Shown one piece after another: positions 25,401-37,214 of a stretch of 64,000 nucleotides of DNA. The notes under the pieces were generated by a model that did not search any database, was not told the DNA's origin, and saw nothing but the letters and a program-made list of their open reading frames with translations. The stretch spans positions 18,868,007 to 18,932,006 of the forward strand of contig NC_046650.1 of NCBI RefSeq assembly GCF_900324485.2. The letters run 5' to 3'. Positions within the stretch are counted from its first letter, which is position 1. Every line of letters starts with the position of its first letter. The position numbers and the translations under genes are program-made. The stretch is from Mastacembelus armatus (Eukaryota; Chordata; Actinopteri; Synbranchiformes; Mastacembelidae).

Positions 25401-28294
25401 CAGCCGGTCTGAAACCACAGTCGGTCTGAGACCACAACAGGTCTGAAACCACAGTACGCCTGAAACTACAGTCGGTCTGAGACCACAACAGGTCTGGGAC
25501 CACAGCAGGTCTGAGACCACAGCCGGTCTGAAACCACAGCAGGTTTGAGACCACAATAGGTCTGAGACCACATCGGGTCTGAAACCACAGCCGGTCTGAG
25601 ACCACAGCCGGTCTGAAACTACAGTCGGTCTGACACCACAGCAGGTCTGACACCACAGCAGGTCTGACACCACAGCAGGTCTTCAGCTCTAATTGTTTTG
25701 CTTTAGTCACTTCCTTCTCTGTCTGTCTCAGTCACACTGAGTCTATTTTAGCTCCAGGACCTGATCTGCCAAAGTCCCCATGACATCAGAGGTAAAGGCA
25801 GCTCAGTTCAGCAGAGGTCACGCTGCAGAGATGTTTTAAAGGGATTTTCCATTCAGGTTAGTTTGTTCTCCCTAACCTGTTTACCAGCTCAACCAACGTC
25901 TCCAATCACCTTTACGCAACCGGCCTGAACGCCTGCTGTCTGTGCAGCTCATGTTTCACTGCCACACTCGCATTTACAGTGTGTCCAGTTAGACACAGGA
26001 AAACCTGTTCGGCTCATCTGCCATCACGTTCGTACACTGGCTGGACTATGAAATGTCAGAGGATAGTAAAAAATAATAATCACAGTTTCTCCATGTTTGA
26101 CCAACCGTCCTAACCCGAAAAGACTCAGGACATCCAGCACAGGAACACAGAGAACGCTCCGACCCTCAGTAGTCGTCTTACTTCTCTTTGGGGTCAGTTT
26201 TCTGTCTGAACCCTGAGCAGCAGCAAACCAAACCAAAGACTTTCAGTCTGGCCTAAAGCTGTGCGGACATTTTTGACCCGTCCTACTCTCTCTGATGTCG
26301 ACTCCACTGCTCGAGCAGCGTCCTCACCTGTTCGTGGTCCTCAGGTAGAGGTGGTGGAGGGGGCGTGGCCAGCTGGTTGCCATGCTGCTGCTGCTGCTGG
26401 TGCTGGTTGTGGTCGCGGGCGGCCATCTCCACCATCCTGCGCTCCATCTGCTCCAGCCGCTCCAGGATGGACATCCTGAACTGGTTATCTGCAGACAGAA
26501 AACACAGTGAGACCTTGTGTGTCTGCGTCGTGGATTCATTTCAGATGAAAAACAGAGGGAGACAGATGGAACGACGTTCTGCCATAAATTAGAGTCACCA
26601 CCTGTTTTTCTGGACAAACCAGCTCCAGATGTTGACATTATTCGTATATATTCATGAATTTATGTCTTCACTTCTGCTACATGTGGAAGGAAGCTCAGTC
26701 ATCCTACATTTCCCACGCTGCACCAGACCGTATGGAAAACAGCAGTCTGGTGACATCATCCGTGACATAATACTCTCCATCTGCCGCAGCTTTAAACGCA
26801 GGAGGACGAAGGTCAACCATCAGTAACCTGAACTGGGACAAACATGAAATCTTCAACCAATCAGCTGCAAGTCAGACACCCAAAAATCTATCTGATTGGC
26901 CGTGAGGGAAACTCCACAAGGTCAGTGTGTCGACAGCTCTAAGCAGGAGGCCCATGGAAACTGGCTTCCTAAATAACTGTTTTAAGAGAGGCTCTTTAAC
27001 ACACCCTGTGTCAAATGGAAACTATCTCGACTGACTTCAATCGCCCTGCCGCCTGGCACCGCCGCACTGTGAGGGGATAAAGCAGACTCCTAATATAGCC
27101 CCAAACACCGTGACCTGGACACACAGGGGATCCCTGCTCTCCAACAGAGCTGCAACACCTCCTTCACTACTCGTCCGCCTGTTTCTCTGGAGGCATGGAT
27201 TGCTTCCCCTGGTCTGTACAGGTACCTTTCCCAAGTGCATGTCGGCACATTCATATTCCATGTTTGTCTGAGAAACAGAGCAAAGCAACAAAAAATAACA
27301 TCAGACCATCAGGGAAAATGAATTTTTACGTGTGTTACTGGTGTGACAACCTTCTGCAGCGATGTCAGCACTGTGTATACAGGTACTGTGTATACAGCTG
27401 TATACAGCTGTGTACCTGTACACACAGCGCTGTGTACCTGTATACACAGTAACCTGTAACTCTGTGTACCTGTATACACAACTCTGTGTACCTGTATACA
27501 CAGTAACCTGTAACTCTGTGTACCTGTATACACAGCACTGTGTATCTGTATACACAGCTCTGTGTACCTGTATACACAGCTCTGTGTACCTGTATACACA
27601 GCTCTGTGTACCTGTATACACAGTAACCTGTAACTCTGTGTACCTGTACACACAACTCTGTGTACCTGTATACACAGTAACCTGTAACTCTGTGTACCTG
27701 TACACACAACTCTGTGTACCTGTATACACAGTAACCTGTAACTCTGTGTACCTGTATACACAGCTCTGTGTAGCGACGCAGTCAGAAAAATTAAGACGTG
27801 ACCAAACAACAGAAACATCAACTTGGGGTGACGACCTAAATCACGCAGCTGCAGCCACAGACTCTTGTTCTTTCACTTCCTCAACCTCACCATCGATTTT
27901 TCAGCTGTAGGTCGTTGCTGTGGTTACGGAGCGGCTGTGTAACCATGACAACCACTACAGAACTACACACACACACGCACACAGAGCTGGTCCTACCGAC
28001 ACCATCCTGCTGCTGCTGCTTCTCATCCCCCTGTCGTTCGTCCATCTTCTGTTTCTATCCAAAAACCATCCTCCTCTCTCTCTCAGTCTGTCTGTGTGTC
28101 TCTCGCCCAGTGTCAGAGAGGGTGAGCACAGGTGAGGAGCATTCTGGGTACGTTATGGCACCACAGGATATGTTAACACACACTCGATCTTAAAATGTGC
28201 AGTGACGACGAACTGATGAGAGATTTAACACACACACACTAAATAAAGTCTCACACAGACTGAGCGAGCGTGCGAGGATCAGACCAACTTAAAG

Positions 28295-28344
<50 letters not shown>

Positions 28345-31300
28345 TGGTCGGTTGTCCTGTCTGGACGTCCAAACACAGCACCAAGGCATGGTGGGAAATC
28401 CACAGTGAAGGAAGGAGGGGTGTGACTGATGGTGTGTCTCAACTGACTGTGTGACATTCCTGGATCTGATCCCTCCTGCCCCCCCCAGCAGAGTCCAGAG
28501 GGAGTGGAAGGGCAGGCAGACAGAAGAGTGAACTAAACAAAGAAAAAGATCTAATGCACCAATAACATGAAGAAGAGAAGTAAGGTGTGAAAGAAGAAGA
28601 TGGCAGCTTCTCAGGGGTTTTCCCCAGTAACCCCATGGACATACAGACAACTGTCCCTGGATCACTGTGATACTGAAGGAAACAGCAGGATTCTGAATCA
28701 GGTTCTGCAGCCTCTGTTTCCTATGATTTCTAAGTGGAGGTTTATTGTGAAGGGACACTGAAGCTCACATTAAAGCATAAACCTGCTGATTCTGTGTGTT
28801 ACTGAGTCCAAATCCCACACAGAGCCAGACCACTGCCCTGGCTCACATGGTTCTTCCTAACCAACAATGGGAGGCCCGTCTTTTTCCAAAAACCAGCTCC
28901 AGAGGATGAGATGGGCCGTCACCGTTTACAGTCTCTGTTTCCAGTGCAGCTTCTCTCTGCTCACAGCAGCGACTGGAGCAGCAGCACTAAACCCAGCAGC
29001 TGCTATCCCACAGGACAATACAACAACAAACCCTCCAGAGGGTTTTCATCAGAACCGCTCTTCACACAACAACCTCCGCGCTGACGAAACAGGACCCCAC
29101 GTGTGTTTCTGAAACCACACTAATTATCCCTGTAGCATTTCATTATATTCACACTTTCAAAAACGTCTCCCTTTACATGTTTCCAGCTGTTTTCCAGCTG
29201 TGCTCTCCCTCACGGTGGTTCACAGTTTACTCATTGGGAGCTTGTTTAACATGTTTGATAAGAACCAGGTATAACAGTCAGTCAATCGGTAATCAGTATT
29301 TCAGATCTTCTGCTGCAGGCTGGTCAACATTATTTAGCCTAGATTCATTATGTTAGTTTTAATTCAACAGCAGCTGACCCCAGGTCAGAAAAGGTGCATG
29401 ATACCAGTAAAGACTTGATGCTGGATTCACATTCAGTCAAGAGCTGCAGAACCACAGGCCTGTGTGTGTGTGTGTGTGTGTGTGTGAAGCTCCAGCAGCT
29501 TCAGTCAGTCAGAAATAGCAGTGAGTCCTGATGACTGTGTGTGTTTGCAGGCGATGACAGTGGAAAACAGCTCCCCACCATCAATCACTGACGGACAGAC
29601 GCACAGAGATGAAGGGATAAAGTGGATTCCTGAGAGGAGAGCGCAGAGGACAGGCAGCCTGCCAGCACACGCCACCTGTCCGTCTCTGTCCCCACCTGGT
29701 GGTGGCGCTGCTGCTCGATCAAATGCTGCCTTCATCCCCGAACCACAACGTAAACACATCCACAAGTTTCCACCATGCTGCAAAGGTCTGAACGTGAACA
29801 GACACTGGGATGTTGTTATTCTTTGTGTAACTACAATCTGAACCACAATCATGTGCTAAGGGTTGAAACTACTGTTCCCATAATGCCTTGGGAGGTTCAA
29901 GGAGTTAACTACGAGTTACAGCATGAGCCTGTATAAACTGCACTTGTTGTGTCAGTAGCAGAACTGACTGTTCGGATGTACAGACATCTGTCCCTGAATC
30001 ACAGGAATCTGAATGAGGTTCTGCAGCCTCTGTTTGCTCTAAGTGGATTTATGGAGCTTTATTGTGGAGGGACACCAGAGATAATGAGATCCTCAGGAAA
30101 CGAAGGTCACACCGAATCACATGTGTTTCATGTCTGTGTGTTCATTTCTCACTGAAGTAGGACTCTGAGGAGGAGAATTCTCCACCCAAGCCGTCACTGC
30201 AGTTTTTATCCACCCGACAGAAGGAGACAGGGATTTTGCTGCTGCTCTGTCACTTGTGGATCACTTGGCTGCTGGTTTATTGTGATGTCTGTGCAGGGGG
30301 TGGTGTGACGTGTGAAGCTGTATCTCACCGTCCAGTGAAAGCCAGTCGAGCTGAGAGCTGGGCAGGGAGCTGGCATTCCTCGCTCGGTACTCGAACAGAA
30401 CAGAAGAAGAAACTGAACCTCCGGACTCCAGAACCTGCAGACACACCAGGCCAGCCTCGTGGGCTGTGTACGGGGGACACAAAACCCACCAGGTCAGTGA
30501 TTATTCAAAGTGAATACAGAGTCAAACATTTGTCATCCCAGCAGTGTTTCAGCTACAGAGAGCTAAACCATAACTCAGCTGAGCTAAGACTGATCTGTAT
30601 CTGCAGCTACACCAGACTCCTGCTCCGACCAAACTTCTGTAAAACAGAAGGAGACCTGGAGCTTTCACAGCGTGTAGCTGCTGCGGCTTTGACCCTGTGC
30701 ACAGTGTTACATGATTCAGTGTCACGTCTAAAACAGGTAACGGCGGGTGAATGAGAACCCTGGATCTGTTGGAATCATGAGAGACTGTTCACAATGTTCA
30801 GTCTCATTTCTGCTGTCATGAAACATCACCTTAGGATGAATAACTGTGCAAACCAAATGTGGAACTAATGGATGACCCAGAATAGAGTGTGAGTGTTTAC
30901 CAGGACAGTAGCAGCGCAGCACTCCAGGCTGGATCAGCGAGGCAGGGACGGTACTCTGGTCAAAAACACACGAGTATCGACCCGACGGTTCACTCCACGG
31001 TCCCGTTATCAGCACCTTCACGCCTCCCTGAACACACACACGCCCAGAATCAGAGCAGCAACAAGCTACGGGCCGAACAATCACACACCAGTAACAAACT
31101 AAGAGACATTCTAAACCAGGACAGCTGAGTCCTGTCAGTTTAACAGCAAACAGACTGTGCTGCCCTCTGCTGGACAGGAAGTTGTGCAGCAGTGCAGTCA
31201 AAGCACATTCATGTCCTCTGACAACTGATCGCAGTTATCAGGCAGAAATACAAACATCAACTGGTTCCAGTTTTTCCAGCTGCTGGTTTTATTTCTCACA

Positions 31301-34300
31301 TTTCACATTAAACTGCTCATAAATAAAAATAAGACTTTGCTTAATAAACTGTAAATAGAATGACTGAAGCTACAACTAATGATTATGTTCATAATTGATT
31401 TTGTTGATTAGTCGATGAATCATTTGATCTGTAAAATATATATATATATATTTTAAATCACTAAAGTTTGAGGCAAACACCAAATATTTGACATTTTCAC
31501 TGAAAATCTAATCAATGACCTGGTCTATTGATCGATTACATTGACTGACTAATGTTTGCAGCTCTGGAACTGATCAGTAGTGATTGATTACCTCGGGGTA
31601 GGACCACTCTGGGGAGAAGTCCGTGATGGAAGCGAGGCGGGTGGAGGAGGAGGAGGCCAGTGGGTGAGGGAAGGGGAGGAAGGAAGAGGAGGGGGAGGGC
31701 TGGGGTGGAACCATGTATCGGACCCCTGCTGGGAACACAGGCGGGTTTGGTGTGGCGGCAGGGTGAGCACTGGCCTCCTCGGTGATGAGGTCAGAAATGA
31801 GGTCAGGAAACTGGCTGTCGAAAGAGATATCAAGCTCCTCCCCTGCACGCTCACTGGGCTCCGCCTCCTCTTCCTCCAGGTGTGTGTCCATGCAGGTGTC
31901 CTCTGAGTCATAGCCCCGCCTACTCTCCTCCTTCACCTGGATCGGCGGTGTTGTCAGGGGAGTGGTAGCCATGACAACAGCAGCAGGGGTGGATGTTGCA
32001 TTAGGTTTAGCAAACAATGACATCTGTTGCAGCAGGGACTGATGGGATATTTGAGTTGGGGGCAGAGCTTCAGGTGCAGACAGGTAGGACTGTTCCAGGA
32101 CCAGTGACTGCTGTCTGTCGGTCTGTCGCTGCTTCTGATTGGCCGGCTGAGTGGGCGCTGAATCTTTGCAAACCAGGAGCAGTGCAGAGCCACTTCCTGT
32201 TCCTGTCTGTTGCTGTGGCGACGGGCTGGAGGAGGTGTGGTTTGTCTAAATGACAAGATAAAATGAAAATGAGACCTGTGGCGGATGGATACAACTGAAG
32301 AAAGTGGTGCGACACTGTGCGATTAATAATATCAAATAATCAGCTTCACCCAAACGTGATCAGTCTCTTTAAAGCCTCACCTGCAGCAGAGCCAGCTTGG
32401 TGGGAGGAGCACTGCCTTCATCATCATCATCATCATCACCTCCTCCTCTCCCATCTTTCACATGCTCATCGTTTCTCCTTGCCCCCTCCTCCCCCCTCCC
32501 TCCTTGTGACTCCCCCAGGGCTCCCAGCTCCAGGCACAGGGGGAGGAGGGGCGGGGCCACAGAGGAGGTGAGAGACAGGGAGAGGGAGGGGGGGAGAGAG
32601 GACAAAGGAGGCGTGGAGGAGAGAGGGGGGGCCGAGTCTCTCCTTTCTGCTTCAGACGAGGAGAGAGAGGAGAGCGAGGAGGGAGGGGAGACAGAGGAGG
32701 GAGGGGTGGAGGTGGGGGAGAGAGAGAGAGCGAGAGAGGGAGGAGAGAGAGGGGAGGAGGAGCAGACGACAGGGGAAGGGTTGGATGACGAGGAGGAGGA
32801 AGGAGGACCGCCATACGTCTGGCCTTGTTTGGGGGAGTTGAGGAAGGAGTCAGGGTCAAACGCTGGGGGAAGAGATGGGGCAGGTGGTGGAGGTGAGGGA
32901 GAGGAGGCAGGAGAGGGAGGGGAGGTTGCAGCAGGAGGAGGGGGGGAGCAGAGGGATGTGGAGGAGGCGCTGGAGGAGGAGGGGGTGAGGAGCAGGCCTC
33001 CAATGACAGGGGAGGGGAGGAGGGTGAGGGAGAGAGTGGCCACCCCTGGTGCCTGGACAGGTGGAGGGGGGAGCGAGGGAGGGCCCGGCGAGGTGGAGGA
33101 GGGAGGGGAGGGGGAAGTGGAGGAGAGCAGCAGCTGGCCAGAGCAAGTGAGGGATAGGCTCCTGCCCGGCCCCGCCTCCTCTCCTGTGGCCCCGCCTCCT
33201 CCTCCACCCTGCCCTCTTCCTCCACCCGCGATGGTCGTCGCCATGACAATCACGGCGTTCTGGGGCAGCGCCACCGTCGTCAGGTTGCCATGGTGGTTGC
33301 CATAGAAGCCGTTGGCCGGGTTACTCACAGCAATAGCGGCTCTGTGAGGCTGGGGGGGAGACGAAGCTGAGCTGTAAACGTAGAGCAGAGTGAACTGGGT
33401 GAACTGGGTGAACTGGTCCACACAAACAGATGTTAGCGGCCTGAGTTTGACTCACCTGGTGGGGCAGGGAGATGACACGGGGCTGCTCTGGGCCTGCAGG
33501 TGAGGCAGTTTGGCTTCTTCCCCTCCTCCTCCCCCTGCCACCTCCCCCACGTCCGAGGACAGTGACGAGGGGGAGGGCCTGCAGGAGGAAGGGGGCAGTT
33601 TGGGGGAGATGATGCGGTGTTTGGTGCTGTTACAGCGGTGAGGAATGTTCACTCCTGAAGACACTGCAGACACAGACACAGGCGTTAGCTCCGCTCAGTG
33701 ATGTCACGCCGATGTCACGGTGATGTCACAGCGGCAAGCGTTACCCTGGGCGGTGTTGCAGAGGCAGGTGTGTGTGCGCGGCTGTGGTTTGGTTCTCTGT
33801 CGGTCCAGAATGTGCTGAACCAACTCCTCAATGCTGAAATCCCCTGAACCCAGCGAACACTTCATGCTGTGGACTGAGGCAGACACACGTTAACACACGA
33901 CAGACGACACCAACAAACACATCCACCAAATTGACTGTGTGTCCTTCATACACATGGGCTTCAGCTGGTTCAGCAGGTCGTCTCGGCTCCACCTCACATT
34001 GTCGTGGCGGTCAGCCACAGCACACAGCAGTGGACTGCATTTCCCAGAATCCTCCAGGGACGGCACGTTCAGGTAGTGGACCAGCACGATGTCTGGGTTC
34101 TGTCACACACACACACACACAGACACACAGATCAATTCTCATTGGCCGGTTCTCTCTCCCTCCTCGAAGAGCGACTGCAGCTTCAGACCAAAAGCAGTTT
34201 GAGGTTACAGGAAGGATTACTGGTTAAGGAGGGCACAGTGTCAGGGAGGGACCTCACAAGGTCAGAAAGAAGCTACACAGCCCCAGGTGACACTAAAGGA

Positions 34301-36057
34301 AAAACACACATTAGATCTCAGTCAGCTGGTGGATCGTGTGTGTGAGCGGTGCACAGGTGTGGTGTGTACCTGCAGCAGCCAGTAGCATCGCCTGTGGAAT
34401 GTTGGCACAATGGAGGAATGGACGTAGCAGCCGTACAGGCACTGAAACAACACAAGGCCGTTAGCATGGATCAGCTGGGCATCAGTAAGAGTCAACCTCC
34501 TGGCAGACTGTGACAACACACTGTGATGTCGTGTGTGTGTGTGTGTGTGTGTGTGTCCTCAGGTGCAGCTGACCTCCATGCCCTGAACCTTCAGCTTCAT
34601 GTGGTCCTCTCTCGTCGTTTTCCCATCTTTCCTTTTCTTCCAGCAGTATCCGTCCTTCCTGTACTTCACCTTCTTCCTGTTGTACAGGATGATGCTGCCG
34701 TTCTTCGGCCTGAGACACAAACAAGCAGCAGAGTGAGGGGGGGGGGCACTGCTCTGAGTCTCCAGATGTTCTGCTGGGAGTCACTGTGTACCTGGTTTTC
34801 AGGGTGCAGGAGAGCCACTCATCATGTCTGTCGAACGATATCAGGTAAGAAGCGATCTCCTGCAGAAACAAAGAGAAGCCTTTTACTTTTAGATCTGCTC
34901 TCCACAAACACACCTGAGCTCCACAGAGTGTGGACATGAGCTGTGAGTCATTTACATCCTCCATTAATCTGCTGACTCCTCTCTGCCTGCATGGGTCAGA
35001 TGTCTGACTGTGTCCAACAATAATCCAAATCCAATCCAATCCAGGAAGCATCAGCTGTTTATTACACTTATTGTTCCATGTGTTTGTTACACCTACGTTT
35101 TTACATTTCACTTTAAAACTGCCTGAAATAGTGCACTGATTATCATAATGCAGCTGTGTGTGTCTGGCCCTGCAGTGCTATCTGCTGTTTTATGGTTTAA
35201 CTCTGGATCCTGTGTTTCAGCTCGTTTCAGTTCGCTGTCGTACGAACCTCGTTTGTGTTCCATCGCAGCCGCTCGTTAGGCAGAGTGGTCGAGCGAGGGA
35301 GACACTCCAACAGCTTGTTAGGAACAAACACCTTCCTCTGCCCTTTGTTCTCTGCACACAGACACAGCTCAGGCTCAGGTTCTGATGAACAACTCACTGA
35401 GAACACCTGTCATCATGAATGCTCCGTCTACTTTAGGAGAAGTTTTGTTTCTCCTGTTTGACACTTCATATTTACTTTGTTTATAGATGAAGCTAAAAAC
35501 TTTTGAGGGCACTGTGATGGTTTCCCTGTGAACTACCTCCTGTACCTTGAACTGGATGAACCAGCTCTGATTACACTACTGTAAAGCTGTAACACCAGTC
35601 GTAAAACTGTAAACAGTGACGGCCGTTCTCAGAGACTGGACCTGGTTTTTGGAAACAGACCAGGCCTCCCATTGTTGGTGAGGAAGAACCATGTGAGCCA
35701 GGTCAGCAGTGTGGCTCTCTGCTGGGTTTTTAATAGTTTTTGGACAAACAATGGAGGTCTACGGCTCAGACCCATAATCTGAACCAGGTTCTGGATTCTG
35801 TTCTCTGGATGGGATTTGAACTCACTAACCCATACAGAATCCTCCATTAAAACAGACGTTCATGATACCACAGGTGTCAGTGAAGCCAGGTCACCCAGAG
35901 AGCCAGGCTCAGGTGAAGGTCCTGGCACAGACATGTGGGGTGGTTACTATAGCAACAGGGCCAGAGCCATCTATCAGTAGCTGCAAATGTCTTCATGATA
36001 TCAGCCTGGTGGTTGGGACTCACCTGTCTCCGTGGAAACCATCTCCTTGTTGCTCAT
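19435..36057 (-). CDS. camta2: CAMTA2, calmodulin-binding transcription activator (1579 aa)
   Basis: Nuclear transcription factor regulated by calcium/calmodulin; mouse CAMTA2 drives cardiac growth genes with Nkx2-5. Twenty-four coding exons in order: 36024-36057, 35248-35351, 34792-34859, 34574-34709, 34370-34441, 33952-34099, 33745-33873, 33456-33663, 32381-33371, 31592-32245, 30901-31027, 30329-30463, 26328-26488, 23576-23772, 23300-23378, 22898-23180, 22584-22817, 22308-22504, 21547-21728, 21236-21440, 20761-20832, 19967-20160, 19592-19666 and 19435-19489. They total 4740 nt with all phases matching. CG-1 domain at residues 22-150 (VPNKLLECLP, NGSIILYNRKKVKYRKDG, HSSIVPTFHRRCYWLLQ); TIG domain 849-935; ankyrin repeats 990-1140; IQ motifs 1400-1536 (AARIIQNAFRRYK, AAAVIQRCYRKYK). 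FDPDSFLNSPKQGQTYGG favours CAMTA2 over CAMTA1. Human CAMTA2 is 1202 aa; the excess lies mainly in exon 9, a Ser/Pro-rich stretch of 330 codons. Confidence 0.95.
20274..20500. mobile_element. non-autonomous Tc1/mariner-like MITE
   Basis: About 225 bp bounded by inverted termini. The left end is CATGGCCAAAAGTCTGTGGA and the right end is GTCCACATACTTCTGGCCAT, about 85% complementary. These termini resemble the 'gtccacatacttttggccat' ends of a Tc1-like fish transposon group. There is no transposase inside. It lies in the intron between camta2 exons 21 and 22. Confidence 0.75.
21862..22256. repeat. 23-bp minisatellite, 17 copies, higher order
   Basis: Seventeen units with core GGGACTAATGAGGACT in the intron between camta2 exons 18 and 19. 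Three unit variants alternate in a non-random order. One unit has a one-base longer centre. Confidence 0.95.
23147..23160 (+). promoter_or_regulatory. CTCF-like motif inside camta2 exon 16
   Basis: CCGCCCTCTGGTGG is a full match to the reverse complement of the CTCF core. It lies in coding sequence of the ankyrin region, so codon constraint may explain it. Confidence 0.35.
23251..23298. repeat. (GT)n microsatellite
   Basis: GT run abutting the donor side of camta2 exon 15 (23300-23378) on the minus strand. Confidence 0.95.
25148..25684. repeat. 17-bp minisatellite, about 32 copies, with internal dyad
   Basis: Unit close to GCAGGTCTGAGACCACA, repeated for 540 bases in the intron between camta2 exons 13 and 14. 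Many units hold the inverted repeat GGTCT-G-AGACC. Three minus-strand frames stay open through most of it only because the array is regular. Confidence 0.95.
27378..27775. repeat. about 22-bp minisatellite (ACCTGTATACACAG)
   Basis: Units of TCTGTGTACCTGTATACACA, some with an added AGTAACCTGTAAC block giving a 33-bp form, in the long intron between camta2 exons 12 and 13. Each unit carries the palindrome GTATAC. Confidence 0.95.
28296..28341. repeat. (AG)n microsatellite
   Basis: Pure AG run of about 46 bases in a camta2 intron. Confidence 0.97.
28631..28768 (+). repeat. dispersed 196-bp element, copy 2 (partial)
   Basis: Shares CTGTCCCTGGATCAC, TGAAGGAAACAGCAGGATTC and GGTTCTGCAGCCTCTGTTT with the other copies. 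It is more diverged and internally shortened. Confidence 0.8.
28785..28910 (+). mobile_element. tRNA-derived SINE candidate, copy 1
   Basis: Contains a B-box-like GAGTCCAAATCCC followed by GGCTCACATGGTTCTTCCT, AACAATGGGAGGCC and CCAAAAACCAG. The same order is found inverted at 35625-35850. No A box could be assigned with confidence. Confidence 0.5.
29975..30110 (+). repeat. dispersed 196-bp element, copy 3 (partial)
   Basis: Shares AGGTTCTGCAGCCTCTGTTT, CTAAGTGGATTTATGGAGC and the GAAGGTCAC end. It lies about 220 bases from camta2 exon 12. Confidence 0.85.
31160..31173 (-). promoter_or_regulatory. CTCF core motif in camta2 intron
   Basis: The plus strand CTGCCCTCTGCTGG is a full match to the reverse CTCF core SYGCCMYCTRSTGG. 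It is intronic, so not explained by codons. Confidence 0.5.
35625..35850 (-). mobile_element. tRNA-derived SINE candidate, copy 2
   Basis: On the minus strand GAGTTCAAATCCC (B-box-like) is followed by an extra segment of about 90 bases, then the body shared with 28785-28910 at about 85% identity. It lies in the first camta2 coding intron. Confidence 0.5.
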
Positions 36058-36071
36058 GGTGACGTGTCCAT
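36054..36071 (-). other. five-codon uORF overlapping the camta2 start
   Basis: On the minus strand ATG GAC ACG TCA CCA TGA encodes MDTSP. Its stop codon overlaps the camta2 start as ATGA. It lies in the same exon (36024-36115) as the first CAMTA2 codons, so any transcript using this exon carries it. Confidence 0.7.
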
Positions 36072-36115
36072 GCAGGATGAGTCTCACAAAACGCACGGCC
36101 GCCCGCACAGCACAG

Positions 36116-36152
<37 letters not shown>

Positions 36153-37189
36153 CCCCACAGCTAGTTAATAGTCTGATCCACAGGAAGCAACAAGGTGCAC
36201 AGGACACCAGCATCACTCACACACCTGAAATCCAAGCTGGTTCCCTCAATAGCTCCCTGTTGCCTAGCAACAGCAGAATTTGCACCCACTCTAAATGGAG
36301 GGTGACAGTGTTTGTTCAGACTGATGCTGAGTCCATGTGTGGACTCACAGAACACGCTTGGCTTTTACAACCTGCACCACTATTGTTACTGTGTGTGTAC
36401 GTGTGTCAGCCAGACGTGCACAAACACACACACACAGTATCTCAAGCTGCAGCCAATCCTCACGGTGTATAATAATAAATGACTGTGTTTGTAAAGACAT
36501 TTGAGGATGTGTCCAAACATCTGGTCCAGTCCAGACCCACAGACCAGCTCAGTTTGCTGTCGAATATAAAACCCAGAGAAACGAGTTAAAATGATTTATT
36601 TGATTAGCTACAAGTTCAGTTTGTTTTAAGCAAACTCGTGTTCGCAGCGTTAATAAATGATCATTCCCAGTCTCTGCAGACACAGGATCCACCCACACAA
36701 ACACACTCATGTCCCGGAGGCCTTGCTCAGACCACGGACTCGAGTGGCAGCTGTGGCCGTCTCCTGGAGCCCCTCCCTCGGTCGCAGAGGACCAACCGCT
36801 CTCTGCCCGCTTCAGCTAACGACAGGACGGTTGTCCGTTTGGCATCATTACATAACCTGACAACGAATCAGCAGCTTCCACCCCGACACTAACTTCATCA
36901 GCCCTCACACTTTTATAGGAAACCAGCTGAATAAGTAACATTTATTCATGAATGTGGGATTTAGCAGCGTTAGCGCTTTAGCTGCGCGGCTAGCCGGCTA
37001 GGCTAAGCTCCCTGTGATTAAACACCCCCGAGAGCCGGGCTGCACATCCGGGTTAAATCGTGCTAGACTGGGCCAATCGCAGGCACTCATCTCCGGGTAT
37101 ATCACGTAAAATAACCCGGTATAGGGAAGAGCGGACAGAAGCGAAAAGGAGACATTCAGGGGTAAAACAGCCCGTTAAAGCTCATTTAC

Positions 37190-37214
37190 CTTCCGCCTTC
37201 AGCACAGCCGCCAT
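37190..37214 (-). other. upstream camta2 5' exon with short upstream frame
   Basis: The minus strand from the ATG reads MAAVLKAE then a good donor (G/gtaaat) at 37190. If spliced to the acceptor at 36115, the frame runs ten more codons and stops in exon 2 (…CGRPCVL), out of frame with MSNKEMVS. On this model it is a leader uORF of 18 codons, not the CAMTA2 N-terminus. Another, unseen exon could make it a real alternative start. Confidence 0.5.

Noticed and set aside
25065-25710. Long minus-strand frames with repeated LLWSQTCCGLRP-type peptides
   Set aside because: They are translations of a 17-bp minisatellite. The frame stays open only because 17-bp units cycle through frames without stops. 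There is no conserved domain or splice context.
27301-27910. Overlapping frames on both strands reading YRYTELCIQVH / LYTQLCVPVY repeats
   Set aside because: They come from the 22/33-bp minisatellite, open on both strands at once, and are not a protein.
29690-29712. CTCF site (CACCTGGTGGTGGCGCTGC)
   Set aside because: It has three or more mismatches in the core and is weaker than the sites reported.
32397-33305. 302-codon plus-strand Gly/Glu-rich frame
   Set aside because: It is antisense to camta2 exon 9. GGAGG-rich composition removes stops on both strands, and the minus strand carries the conserved FDPDSFLNSPKQGQTYGG motif.
22239-37214. CAMTA1 instead of CAMTA2
   Set aside because: The linker FDPDSFLNSPKQGQTYGG and linkage to eno3/pfn1 fit CAMTA2. 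The CAMTA1-type long N-terminus is absent.
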